Below are positions 21,701 through 30,865 of a stretch of 64,000 bases of DNA, one piece after another. The DNA is taken from positions 4,448,562-4,512,561 of the forward strand of contig OY755241.1 in the NCBI GenBank assembly GCA_963576725.1, given 5' to 3'. The translations under genes and the position numbers were made by a program. Position 1 is the first letter of the stretch. Each line of letters starts with the position of its first letter. Source of the DNA: Azorinus chamasolen (Eukaryota; Mollusca; Bivalvia; Cardiida; Solecurtidae). The notes beneath the pieces are model-generated. The model was given only the letters and a program-made list of their open reading frames with translations. It was not told where the DNA came from and did not search any database.

Positions 21701-21995
21701 TAGATGAAGTACTACTTTCTGTAGCCGAATGTAAAGGCTCTGCTTTAACTTTTGAAGCGGGTGTGCTACAACATCCTTGTTCACTTTTTTTAACACATGA
21801 ATAACAAATGTACTTGGCCCTCGTTGAAATTATGTTCTTTTCATACAGTTGTTCAATTGTGTGCTTTTTCAACTTCTTTCCCTTTCCAATGTTAATCAGC
21901 GTCATGTCTGTTCCATCATGGATGACAGCGCCACACGCCCTCTTGAAGGTGCCGTCTTCTTCTCGATCAAAGCCCTGCTTTCTGGTCTTTGGCAT
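17148..21995 (-). CDS. Putative transposase of the 10.2-kb element, two exons
   Basis: Exon A runs from ATG 21995, eight bases after TTTTTTTTTCAG, with 740 codons open to a donor CAG|GTATAA at 19776. If unspliced it stops one codon later. Exon B starts at 17642 after TTTCTTGCAG, in the same phase, and adds 164 Lys/Glu-rich, probably coiled-coil residues to a stop at 17148 (total about 904 aa). Visible motifs: a Cys-rich N-terminus (C64, C67, C75, C76), a zinc ribbon (C365, C368, C379, C382), LFLECDGGIYSL (D465), YCSRC...DHRC (C482, C485, H498, C500), LPGLLHIEMNACKAFFEITW (H523, E525) and a conserved-looking CADHHKSW. The CDG ... H.EMN ... DHHKSW order suggests an RNase-H-like DDE core (inference). 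I cannot name the family. The open 2.2-kb frame argues for recent activity or selection. Confidence 0.68.
17669..17880. mobile_element. TTAA MITE (GGTTGAAC ends)
   Basis: TTAA-GGTTGAACTTCCCTAA at 17669 and TTAGGGACGTTCAACC-TTAA ending at 17880 are inverted ends. The arms continue imperfectly (GGTCAATGTCGGTAAT against ATTACTGATATTGACC). It begins 27 bp upstream of the exon B acceptor of the minus-strand gene. Confidence 0.75.
17952..18203. mobile_element. TTAA MITE with long hairpin, copy 2
   Basis: Same family and orientation as 14750-15000: TTAA-CCCTTTACCCAATAGCCT on the left and ATGAGGTAAAGGG-TTAA on the right, 252 bp. The hairpin stem differs at a few bases (GCATATTGCGCC against GGTGCATTCTGC). 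It ends about 70 bp before the last exon of the PHD-like gene. Confidence 0.8.
18747..18887. repeat. Large near-perfect palindrome
   Basis: Arms of about 65-70 bp: CCATGCTTATAAA ... GAGTCTGAG ... TTGTTCTCAAGCTTTTGATT ... CAGATTGCTGCC and the complement, with an AA centre at about 18817. It begins 25 bp after the stop of the PHD-like gene and could form a strong hairpin in its 3' UTR RNA. Confidence 0.8.
18905..19097. mobile_element. TTAA MITE (CCCATTACCTGAT ends)
   Basis: TTAA-CCCATTACCTGAT at 18905 and ATCAGGTAATGGG-TAAA at 19097, 193 bp. The right TTAA is one base off. It lies in the long intron of the minus-strand gene. Confidence 0.7.
19500..19735. mobile_element. Mariner-type MITE
   Basis: TACAGTTGAACCTGTTTTAA with GCGA on the left, and the complement TCGCTTAAAATAGGTTCTAC-AGTA on the right, 236 bp. 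It has the same CAGTTGAACC termini as 14604-15028 and lies just downstream of exon A of the transposase-like gene. Confidence 0.7.
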
Positions 21996-22004
21996 GACTA
22001 CAGC

Positions 22005-22541
22005 TGAAAAAAAAATACATCAACATAATACCTTTCATTTTATTTTAACTCATTACTCCAAAGATGTCAATAAGATTCTATATGTGGGAATGGGTTAAAT
22101 AAAATTCTAACACACTCCTACATAAACAAATAAGGGACGTATCTGTTGGAATTTTCTATAAAACACTGCATGCGCTACTAGCTGTAATGGCTTAAAATGA
22201 CGTAATTATGACTTTGATATTTCATACACCAAGAAATGCTGCGGCGATTAGAATAGAAATGATGAAATCATACCAGTGTTTTATTCTGCTATCGAACATC
22301 GGTAGTCGTTAAGATGCTGATAATTAAGTCACCCGGCCTAGTTACTAGGCATCTCAACTCCTACTAGTGTTTGATTGCATGATAAAACACTGGTATGAAG
22401 TTATCAATTCTTAATTAATAAATACAATAACAAATGCAAAATGCAAAGAGCTATCAAGCCTTAAATTAATAGTAAGTATGTTTGAGTTTACTGAATTATC
22501 TCCCTTTTATTGATTGCTCTCACACTTTCTTTACATTCAAA
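22005..22541. promoter_or_regulatory. Divergent intergenic region with an inverted repeat
   Basis: It separates the start of the transposase-like gene (minus) from the HIRAN gene (plus), so it must hold promoters for both unless the first gene has upstream exons. An inverted repeat ATACCAGTGTTTTAT / ATAAAACACTGGTAT lies at 22269-22283 and 22382-22396, about 98 bp apart. No clear TATA box can be assigned. Confidence 0.4.
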
Positions 22542-23006
22542 ATGGCAGCAAGATATATGATTGGCATTGATTGGGCAGTTAAAGGTTATCATATCTACAG
22601 AATCAAACCTCAGCCACACATGAACATAACCCTGCAGCCAGATCCAACAAATAGATATGACAGACATGCTATTAAAGTACTGATGCCTTCAGAGAGTCAG
22701 GAAAATGCTGGAAGACAGGTGGGACACGTGCCAGCAAATTTGTGCAGGGTTTTTGCAGAACTGATCAATCAGTCAATAATATCTATATCGGATATAAAGT
22801 GTACCTATACAGGTTCTGTTGGAGCTCCTTCAGCCATTCCTCTTCAGCAGACTTTCTTGGCTGGCCAACATCGTGATCGCCCTGGTGGTGGGGCAGAACT
22901 CAAGTGCACCTATCTGCTGACAGTTCCTGCGACGCGGTTCCGAGAAACCATGCGTGTGTTTGAGAGGTTTCTAAATAGAGCTGAACTTGAACTGCTACGT
23001 TGTTAA
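22542..23006 (+). CDS. HIRAN-domain protein of the 10.2-kb element
   Basis: ATG at 22542 gives 154 aa in a single exon. An upstream in-frame non-ATG extension is not needed. Residues about 5-75 match the HIRAN pattern: GIDWAVKGYHIYR, ITLQPDPTNRYDRHAIKVLM (NxYDxxAI is the signature) and VGHVPANLCRVFAELI. HIRAN domains bind DNA ends or ssDNA in HLTF/RAD5-type repair helicases. Here the domain is nearly alone, with a C-terminal region (GGGAELKCTYLLTVP ... FERFL) that I do not recognise. Lying inside the TTAA element beside its right end, it may bind transposon ends or act on repair of the excision site (inference). Confidence 0.72.
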   Translation: MAARYMIGIDWAVKGYHIYRIKPQPHMNITLQPDPTNRYDRHAIKVLMPSESQENAGRQVGHVPANLCRVFAELINQSIISISDIKCTYTGSVGAPSAIPLQQTFLAGQHRDRPGGGAELKCTYLLTVPATRFRETMRVFERFLNRAELELLRC

Positions 23007-23098
23007 GTTACATTGCAACAACATGGAAAATTTATATGTGTTCAAAATGTGTATGTTTCTAGAACTTTCTACACAAGATCAAATATGTTTTTAACAAC

Positions 23099-23104
23099 AA
23101 TAAA
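23099..23104 (+). terminator. Poly(A) signal AATAAA after the HIRAN gene
   Basis: AATAAA lies 93 bp after the HIRAN stop codon, inside the element, at a normal distance for 3'-end formation. Confidence 0.5.
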
Positions 23105-23109
23105 CCTCA

Positions 23110-23326
23110 TGGTCTCCCCATCAAGAGACTTGCTTTTGCATATATTTCATGTCACCCGATGTGGTGACTGTCCACCATATGGGAGAATGTCTCTCGATCA
23201 GGGTACACATTTGCATACTTACCTCAATTTGCTCCAATTAAAGAATGTGTCCCCCGATTTGGAGACATTCACCCGATAATGAGATTGTCTCCCGATCAGA
23301 GAATCTGTCCTAGCTGTAAGGGTTAC
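23110..23326. repeat. Right terminal inverted repeat and subterminal motifs of the 10.2-kb element
   Basis: The terminal repeat is at about 23300-23326 (GAATCTGTCCTAGCTG ... GGTTAC). Going inward: GATTGTCTCCCGATCAGAG (23284), CATTCACCCGAT, GTGTCCCCCGATTTGGAGAC, GAGAATGTCTCTCGATCAGG (about 23184) and CACCCGATGTGG. These mirror the left-end GGAGACA/CCCGATC words, with more copies here. Confidence 0.65.
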
Positions 23327-23462
23327 TTAACTTTGAGCAGATACTTAAGTAGACTTAGCGTTTATGAATACCACTTAAGTATATGCTTAGATTTTACTTA
23401 AGTAGAGTTTCTATCAGTTAAGTACAGAAACTGTACTTAAGTATTTTTATGAATACGGGTCC

Positions 23463-23645
23463 ATAGCATCAAAGAAAGGGTTATCTAAGTTAAAAATATC
23501 ATCCAAATATCGACAAGTTTCATTGGAGGCTTTTATAACATCTTCTTGTGATTGAGGATTCAAACGCAGCATGAAGTTCGATCCATTGTCTATATATCTA
23601 GTGTTCATACATTTGTTTTCTGTCGAGGTTCATAATTCATAGTGA
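23463..23645 (-). pseudogene. Reverse-transcriptase fragment with the YLDD active site
   Basis: Complement reads TSTENKCMNTRYIDNGSNFM, EDVIKASNETCRYLDDIFNL and DNPFFDA. This is the RT region containing catalytic YLDD and directly precedes the C-terminal part at 12418-11630. The two halves flank the Harbinger insertion and form one broken copy. Its 5' edge at about 23640 matches the start of the short fragment at 10522. Confidence 0.8.
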
Positions 23646-25020
23646 CGGTGCCCTGTGGGTTCGGCTCTATGGCACTGCGGCTCTCAATAGGCCATATATA
23701 GGTATTGTATGACACTGTGACAATATAGAGGTCAAATAGCGCGGAGTATCTAGACAGAAAGGACGAGTGAGCAGGTAGGGCTCTATGGCACTGCGACCCT
23801 ATTTAGGTTATAAAACGCTAGTTTCAGATAGAATTACAGATGATGGGGTAGGTAGGTTGGGGGTCTACGACACTGTACATGTAACACAGCAGTTACAGTC
23901 TCAGATGATTGTGTACCCAACATATTGCTGAAAACAGAATCCATGTGGTGGATAAGGTGATGATGACACATTGTATGTAACACCCTCTGTAAGCAGTAAA
24001 GCAGCAATATCCATATTGAGTTCAAAATAATAACTGCACGTCAACAAAATGGCTACACTGAAGTAATGGCCGAATTACCAAATAAGGGCGAACGCTCACG
24101 TGCAGTTTATGAAGGTAATTAATGACGGCTTTATCCAGAAATCTATTTTCAGTAACGCGAATCTATCCGAATTAAAAGGCTTAATTTGATGTTTTCCAGG
24201 GATTGAACATTTTGAGGAAATTCCAGATTGGAAGTGTTTTGAAGGTGTAGATCTAGATTCTATCTAGAATGAATTTTTATCTCTAATACTTGTGTGTATC
24301 TCTAATACTTGTGTGTTAATGTTTTCTGTCTTCATCTGGTGTATTTGCGTGTGTTTAAATGTGCAGTTGTGTGCGTCTTGTAGCCTATGTAACTTTGCCT
24401 GCTTGATTTTATTACCTTTTCATATATTCTTTGAAAGCAAAAGTACCAATGTGAAAAGAGAAATTGCAGATTCGGATTTATTGAGTGTTCATCATACATG
24501 AGTAGTAGTTAAAAGTGCAACACTACTCACTCGCGCCTCCTAGCACCGGCTTAAACAGTATGCAATTTTCAAAAATAATAACACCAAAACAATTGCTCCC
24601 AAATGACTAGAAAATATAGCAACACTAAACATTGCAGTCTTGAAATACACTCAGCAAAATGATTTAAGGGTCACTGCTCAATTTCCCATAGGGCTCGATG
24701 TATTCACTACACAACTTGTGTACATCGTATCTTTCACCAATGTCGCTTACTTGTACGTGTACGTGTGTATACACGTACACGTTACTGAATTTTCAAAACC
24801 ATGTTTAGAGATGATATACGTGTGTACATGTACGTTTGCCATACAATACAATGCCATTTTCTTTAAATAAATAAGATTAGGAAGAAAACAAGAAATTGCA
24901 TAAGTTTTTAGGAATTAGTTATAGGAATTGGGCCACAAAGACGAACATAGAAATAAATAAATATACAAACAGACATACTGACATGCATGCGTGAGACACA
25001 TAAGATAGACAGACATGAAG
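23646..25020. other. Mostly featureless; one palindrome and one dispersed repeat
   Basis: A CTCTATGGCACTGCG motif is repeated near 23667 and 23789. A dispersed repeat (AGTGCAACACTACTCACTCG ... ACCGGCTTAAACAGTATGCA) lies at about 24511-24566 and recurs, inverted, at 47.3, 53.5 and 55.3 kb. A near-perfect purine-pyrimidine alternating palindrome, ACGTGTACGTGTGTATACAC..., lies at 24755-24782. No coding region is supported. Confidence 0.5.
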
Positions 25021-25028
25021 TAATTCTA

Positions 25029-25115
25029 AGGCGGAAAGTTACTGGCTTCTAAGAGGATTCGAACCCCAGACCGCTGGACTACAAGTCCGACACTTAAGTC
25101 TCTAACAGTGTTTGG
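25029..25115 (-). repeat. tRNA-derived SINE, copy 1 head region
   Basis: The complement shows GTCGGACTTGTAGTCCAGCG and GGTCTGGGGTTCGAATCCTC, an anticodon-arm-like stem and a T-arm with the box B sequence GGTTCGAATCC. No matching acceptor stem or clear box A is present, so it is a SINE remnant rather than a tRNA gene. Sequence to about 25240 may be its body. Confidence 0.6.
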
Positions 25116-25303
25116 TAATGGATTAACCCAACAGCAAAGCTGTTTGAGATGCCTTACATACGCTGGTCATTACACCACCTTTAAAGGAGCCAGGCATATA
25201 CCCATGCCCTGCAAACCAGACTGCCCCTAAGCCTTTACATGCATCCCGCATACACACCCGAGTTATCCTCGTCGCCAATGAAGTACATGTAGTTCTAAAG
25301 GGG

Positions 25304-25400
25304 AAATAAGTTACTGGTCTAGGATTCGAAACCCAGACCTCTGGACTATATGTCCGACACTCTAACCGTGATTTTAAAGGGTTAACAAACAGTAAGACTG
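25304..25400 (-). repeat. tRNA-derived SINE, copy 2 head region
   Basis: The complement shows CGGTTAGAGTGTCGGACATA and GGTCTGGGTTTCGAATCCTA. It parallels copy 1 about 280 bp away, including downstream AAACAGTAAGACTGTT resembling CAACAGCAAAGCTGTT of copy 1. The two are diverged members or a decayed tandem pair. Confidence 0.6.
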
Positions 25401-25440
25401 TTGGAAATATCTTACATTGGCCGATCACTACAGACACAAA

Positions 25441-26579
25441 GATAGACCAATAGATTGAAAGAGACATATCGATAGGCAGGCAGACATACACATTGAAAGA
25501 CAAACAGGATGACTCACAATTACGAAGCATACACAGATTTAGTACAAAGCCAAATTGACACAAAACACAGCATGACTCGGTTCAGGTGAACTTTTTAACT
25601 GGGTCACGATATATGATATTAAACACTCCTAATTTCATTTCTCATGCAATTTACCTGTTGTGACATGAACATATTTTACTCAAAAACTGTGAAAAATAGG
25701 CATTAAACGATGATAAACTTACCTTTTGTTAAACTTACCTTTTGTTAAAACTTCTAGAAGCAATCCTACACACTGAGAACGTCAAAGGCTTATGACTCAA
25801 TAAAACGGAGTCTGCAATTTTCTCATTTTGCATTTCTATTTTTTTGCTTTTGAAGGATCGCCCATTTTCAGAATTTATGATAGTTACAAATATATTGATG
25901 ACGTCAGACTCAGAATTGATGACACAATAAGGCTTACACGTATACGAACACTTAGAAGTAAGGAATCGAAACCTCTTTAAAGTTAGTTTCAATTAACGGA
26001 TGCAGTCGATAATTATACCTGCGGAAGTCGAGCACCTCCATGGAGAAAAAAATGTAAAACTGTTTTTCACAAAAAATGCATAATTTTCAACAGTTTTCCT
26101 TGCTTTGGAAACCAAAGAATATCAATATTGGACATAATGGAACATGTTTACCAGAATGTTTGACACACCAAAGACATGTTTATTGGTATTCCAGATAAGA
26201 GTAAAATGAAATAAGGCACATTTCCCCTTGCTGTGGCTCATTCAGTATCAAAACGTGTACACTATTATTAAAGATTGCAATAGAAAGCAGTAATGGCCCA
26301 ATATTCATAACGTTGGTCAAAATATATTCAAGGTATTGGTATGCAACAAAAGCAAGTAAAACCTGGTTGAAGGATTCCAGGGCTATTATAGCCCATATGT
26401 TTTAAGTTGAAAATTGATTATCTAAAGACACCCCCCCCCCTACCCCAATTGTTTTACTAGGTATGACCTTTGGCAGGGGATATCAAGAATATGAACTTGC
26501 TTGGTTAATTTGATAGTTTAGTCTATCAATTGAAATTATTCTTGTATAAAATATTTAAAAGTATATGTGTAAGTCGTGC
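25441..26579. other. No gene; one dispersed-repeat fragment
   Basis: GAGTCTGCAATTTTCTC... GCTTTTGAAGGATCGCC at about 25808-25863 belongs to the dispersed repeat also at 47.3, 53.5 and 55.3 kb. A C run lies at 26431-26441. Nothing else is recognised. Confidence 0.45.
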
Positions 26580-26775
26580 AGGACATACGGCATACAAAAA
26601 GTACAAAAATGAGTACAGAACAAACAGCAACACGAAGAAACAGCAAATGTACACAACTATAAAAAAACATCAAGAGACGCAAAGACGAAACAAACACAAA
26701 ATAGGGGGAAGATGGAAGTACCGCCTTGGAACGGCCAGTGACAAAAGCCACTGAGGTTAAACCGGTTTATCTTAC
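26580..26775 (-). repeat. 3' end of the Penelope-like family, truncated
   Basis: AAGTACAAAAATGAGTACAG ... ACCGCCTTGGAACGGCCAGT ... TTAAACCGGTTTAT. RT sequence is absent, as expected for a 5'-truncated copy. Confidence 0.7.
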
Positions 26776-26975
26776 CTCCTACTAAATTCTAGTCATTCCA
26801 TTGGTCAATTGAGGTCACGAGAATTGACAGCCATATGCTTTTCTCTTGCTTATCATTTGTTTATCCTTGCTTATCATTTGTTTATCCTTAGTTTTAAAAA
26901 AAATGCATACATATAAGTTATGCTTTAATTGAAGTTGAAATATAAACATGAATTAGTTTTAAATGCAGATGATAA

Positions 26976-29526
26976 AAAATAACAGATGTAAAAGATATAG
27001 CCAATTCCTTAGCTGATGCTTTTGCTAAAAACTCTTCATCAGCTAAGTCTACTCCTGAATTTAGAAACATTAAAAAGAGTAAAGAAAAGGAAAAACTTAA
27101 TTTTACCTCTCATAACACTGAAAGCTACAATTTACCTTTTACTGAGAGAGAATTGTTTGATTCTCTTAATAAATCGCACGATACAGCTGTTGGACCTGAT
27201 GACATTCATTATCAATTTCTTAAGCACTTGCCCTCAATTTGTATGCATGTTCTTTTAGATATTTTTAACCATATATGGTCAAGTGGTAAGTTGCCCAAGT
27301 TTTGGAAACAGGCAACAGTTATTCCTGTTCCAAAACCAGGGAAAGATAACACAGATCCAAATAATTATCGTCCCATAGCCTTGACGAGCTGCGTATGTAA
27401 AACTTTAGAGCGCATGATTAACGCAAGACTTGTTTGGTATCTTGAATCCAACAACCTCATTACGGAGTATCAAAGTGGATTCAGGAGCCAAAGAAGTACA
27501 AATGATCATTTAGTTAGGTTGGAAACATTTATTCGCGAAGCTTTCATCAAGAAGGAGCACTTAGTTGCTGTCTTCTTTGATCTTGAGAAAGCTTACGATA
27601 CAACTTGGAAGTATGGCATAATGAAAGACCTTCATGAATCAGGACTTAAAGGTCGACTTCCAGTTTTTATTGAAAACTTTTTAAATGATAGGGAATTTCA
27701 AGTCCGCGTTGGAACTACTCTTTCTGATATGCAAAAACAGGAAATGGGTGTTCCACAAGGAAGTATTTTGTCAGTTACTCTATTTAATGTTAAAATTAAT
27801 AATATTGTTCAATCTATTACTAATGACACGGATTGTTCATTGTATGTTGATGACTTTTTAATTTGTTACCGTTCTAAACACATGCGTACTGTTGAACGTC
27901 AACTTCAACAGTCCATTGATAAAGCTCAAAAATGGGCTACTGAAAACGGTTTTAAATTTTCCAAGTCCAAAACAAATTGTGTACATTTCTGTCAACTGAG
28001 AAAATTTCACAATGACCCGGAATTGCACTTGAATGGTGATCCCATTCCTGTTGTAGACCAGGCAAAATTTCTCGGTGTCATTTTTGACAAAAAACTTTCC
28101 TATATACCTCATATTAAATATTTAAAGGCTAAATGCCAGAAAACTTTGAAATTGCTTCGCGTTCTTGCACATACCGAATGGGGTGCAGATCGCAATATAA
28201 TGCTCAAATTGTATAGAAGTTTAGTGAGGTCCAAACTGGATTATGGTAGTGTTGTATATGGCGCTGCAAGGAAATCATACTTGCAGATGCTTGATCCAAT
28301 TCATCACCAAGGTTTACGTTTAGCATTGGGTGCCTTTAGGACATCCCCTGCTAAAAGTTTATATGTTGAGGCGAATGAGCCATCACTTTACTCTCGTCGT
28401 GAAAAACTATCCATGCAGTATACCTCTAAATTAGCTTCAAACCCATTAAATCCCGCTCATAAAAATGTTTTTAGACCTAAATATCAACGTTTATTTGAAT
28501 CTAAGGAAAAGGTAATTCCACCTTTCGGAATACGTATGAAAAACAGTTTTCAAAATAGTGATATAGATTTGTCTTTAGTTGAAAAGACTAAAGTTGAATC
28601 TATACCGCCTTGGACTATTAAACCACCAAAAGTTATCTTTGAACTAACACGGCATAAAAAGTCTGAAACAAGCTCGCTTGAATTCAGTTCTTTTTTAAAT
28701 GAAATAATTTCAAGATTTGAAGATTATGAACAAGTATATACTGATGGTTCAAAAGATGATGAGAGAGTTGCAGCTGCCTTTGTGGCTGATGACTCGGAGA
28801 CAAAGTTCCGGCTTCCCGATAATGCCTCCATTTTTTCAGCAGAGATCAAAGCTATTGACTTAGCTCTTGATTATATTGCTGGAAAAATATAGTAAACATA
28901 TAATCTTTTCGGATTCTCTTTCTGTTTTACAATCTCTGAGTAAATGTTCTTCAAAAAATGTTCTTATGAAAAAACTTGTTTTAAAATACCATGAAATGTC
29001 TAATTCAAAAGATGTGATATTTTGTTGGATACCTAGTCATTGTGGAATACAGGGCAACGAGAAGGCGGACCTTGCAGCGAAGTCTGCCCTTGAATCGCCT
29101 GAATCTGATATGAGAATACCGTATTCGGATTTCAAACCACAAATTACTAGACATATTCTATATAAATGGCAGGAGTCTTGGAATGAGGAAATTCATAACA
29201 AGCTCCATGCTGTTAAACCTATTTTAGGTGAACATTTTTGTTCATGCTTGCCAATTCGGCGTGATGAGGTCGTATTGGCCAGAATAAGAATTGGACATTC
29301 TTTTTTAACTCATTCATTTTTACTGAAAGGTGAAGTTCAACCTGAATGTTTATTTTGTTTTGAGCCTTATACAATTCAGCACATTCTCATTGATGAATGT
29401 CCTGATTTAATCTTAATCAGAGATAGGTTCTTTCAAGCAGATTCCCTGAGGGAACTGTTTGAGCTGGTAGAAATACCAAAAATATTTGATTTTTTAAAAG
29501 CCATTAATATATATTCTAAAATTTAA
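26976..29526 (+). pseudogene. LINE ORF2 part: reverse transcriptase plus RNase H, frameshifted
   Basis: The frame opens at 26976 (KITDVKDIANSLADAFAKNS) and runs through the RT: VGPDDIHYQFLKHLP, IPVPKPGKD, NNYRPIALTS, ITEYQSGFRSQRST, AVFFDLEKAYDTTW, GVPQGSILS, the active-site YVDD (LYVDDFLI) and AKFLGVIFD. It then enters RNase H: VYTDGSKDDERVAAAF and FSAEIKAIDLAL. A one-base slip near 28890 moves the frame. The second frame gives IIFSDSLSVLQSL, IPSHCGIQGNEKADLAAKSA and a C-terminal Cys/His region (CLFCFEPYTIQHILIDECPD). RNase H after RT points to the I/Nimb-like LINE group. The endonuclease domain is missing, so the copy is 5'-truncated. Confidence 0.92.
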
Positions 29527-29720
29527 AAGGTATATTTTTAGACTGTCGATTATGTTTTGTCCTTATTTTCTTTACAATCCTGTTGATCGGGTCTGACATT
29601 TACATAATCTAGTGTCTTTATTTGATTTCATCATATAGTTTTATTTACATTATTTATTCGGCTCTATATGACCATCAGTGTCGATGGGCCGTAAAACACC
29701 ATTCATTCATTCATTCATTA
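29527..29720 (+). repeat. LINE 3' UTR with ATTC repeat tail
   Basis: The stretch GTGTCGATGGGCCGTAAAAC ends in five ATTC units (29701-29719). Such short tandem tails mark the 3' end of LINEs that reverse-transcribe at a nicked target. The element therefore spans about 26976-29720. Confidence 0.8.
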
Positions 29721-30865
29721 CAATGATCAAAAAGAAAAACCAAAATATATAAACGAGATTTGAGGCAAATGAAGAATATTTACTTTAATTCTATTAAAGG
29801 GAGGTAATTTATTCTGATCTTATTGTAATATCAAGTTTGCAAGAGTTAATTCCCTTGTTTCCCCACGGAAAGTCATACATATGGGCCTATGATGTGCACA
29901 TGTGTGTAAATACTTAAAATTAAAGGTAGTCGGTAAGATAATTTCGTTATGCAGTGCTTAATATGGACAATATTAATAATATTACGTTTATTCAAATTAT
30001 AAATCCAGGGTCAAAAATGGCCCTGCCCCAGGACTTATCTTTTTTATAGGAAAACATTTAAAAATATTTTGAACTGTAAGGCCTAGACCTTTGATATTTG
30101 GTATGAAGCATCACCTAACAGTCCTCTACAAAGATTGACCACACTTAAACAGGATAACCCTGGTTTAATATTGGCCCCAATCTGCCTTTGGGATAGAATT
30201 CTTACCCTTTCCGTCATGTAAACGTGGTTTCATGCTTTTGCAAACAGGAATTCGTAAGATCTGTTCTTTACGTTATGAAATGGCTACACCTTCCATATTC
30301 TTTTTCCTATTCCAAATGAGTATTCTGTAGGTATTGAAATTTGTAATAAAGAAAGATTTAACGGGTTAAAACTTTAAAGATTATAGTTGTAATACTTGTA
30401 AAACATACCCTTTTCAAATTCCTGACACAGTTCACTCTCCCTCCAGAAACGGGTATCATGTGTACTGCCGGGCCGCCGCTTTGTCACTAAGTTTGTTACG
30501 GTAAAGTTGGCATCACATTATCTGCAAAAGATATTGAAATATATAATTACAAATGAGTGATATTCACATAATCATTTGCCTGGAAAATGAGAATGTGCAG
30601 CAGTTGTTATTCAAAGCGAGTACCAGGTATAACCTGACCAGAGACCTATATGTATATATATGTCTTGGCCTGTTCTATCCAGCACATGAATTAACAGACT
30701 TATCATCAGTGCTAAATATTTGATATACAGAATACAGCAAAACTTCTCTAAACCGGACAGGATTAATCCAGGGTGAACGTAATAAAGAAATCATCTCTAG
30801 GAGCTTTCTGCATGACATTCACACTGCATTAAGTAGCCACCTGTCTAGAAGTGTAAACATTTTTA
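29721..30865. other. No gene; AT-rich
   Basis: A weak MITE-like remnant (ACCCTTTCCG...TGCAAACAGG near 30205-30250, AACGGGTTAA at 30360) is all I see. Confidence 0.35.

Larger units (their letters stand above)
13146..23330. mobile_element. 10.2-kb TTAA-flanked DNA transposon with three genes, unclassified
   Basis: TTAA at 13146-13149 and 23327-23330 flank a unit whose ends are imperfect inverted repeats. The left end reads GTAACC then CAGCTTGGACAGATTC. The right end, complemented, reads GTAACC then CAGCTAGGACAGATTC. Inside both ends are repeated GGAGACA and CCCGATC motifs. The interior carries a PHD-like gene (plus), a large transposase-like gene (minus) and a HIRAN gene (plus). It is inserted just inside the right end of the Harbinger remnant. 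TTAA targets are used by the piggyBac and Kolobok superfamilies, but I see no sequence I can equate with either. An unnamed or little-described family is possible. Confidence 0.72.
12419..23462. mobile_element. Internally deleted PIF/Harbinger element, split by a second element
   Basis: The terminal inverted repeats are identical for 29 bases: GGACCCGTATTCATAAAAAT plus ACTTAAGTA at 12419-12447, and the reverse complement at 23434-23462. Both ends carry further ACTTAAGT motifs. GGGCCCGTATTCATAA-type ends are typical of animal Harbinger elements. Without the inner insertion the element is only about 860 bp. It keeps a SANT-like first exon (12640-12930, plus) and a HARBI1 first exon (13115-12979, minus) pointing at each other, as the outer exons of a normal two-gene Harbinger would, with the middle deleted. 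It interrupts the RT frame between FFDA and PTIYPKEL. The expected 3-bp target duplication is not clear; only one A is shared. Confidence 0.82.

Noticed and set aside
12419..23462. A single giant 11-kb Harbinger with five genes
   Set aside because: A second set of inverted ends with TTAA flanks (13146 and 23330) shows that the interior genes belong to a separate, later insertion.
25029..25115. tRNA gene
   Set aside because: The T-arm and anticodon-like arm are present, but there is no matching acceptor stem or clear box A, and a second similar copy is nearby, so a SINE is the better call.
25123..25563. 146-aa minus-strand ORF
   Set aside because: It runs through the two tRNA-like SINE pieces, has no domain motif, and its composition is that of chance translation.
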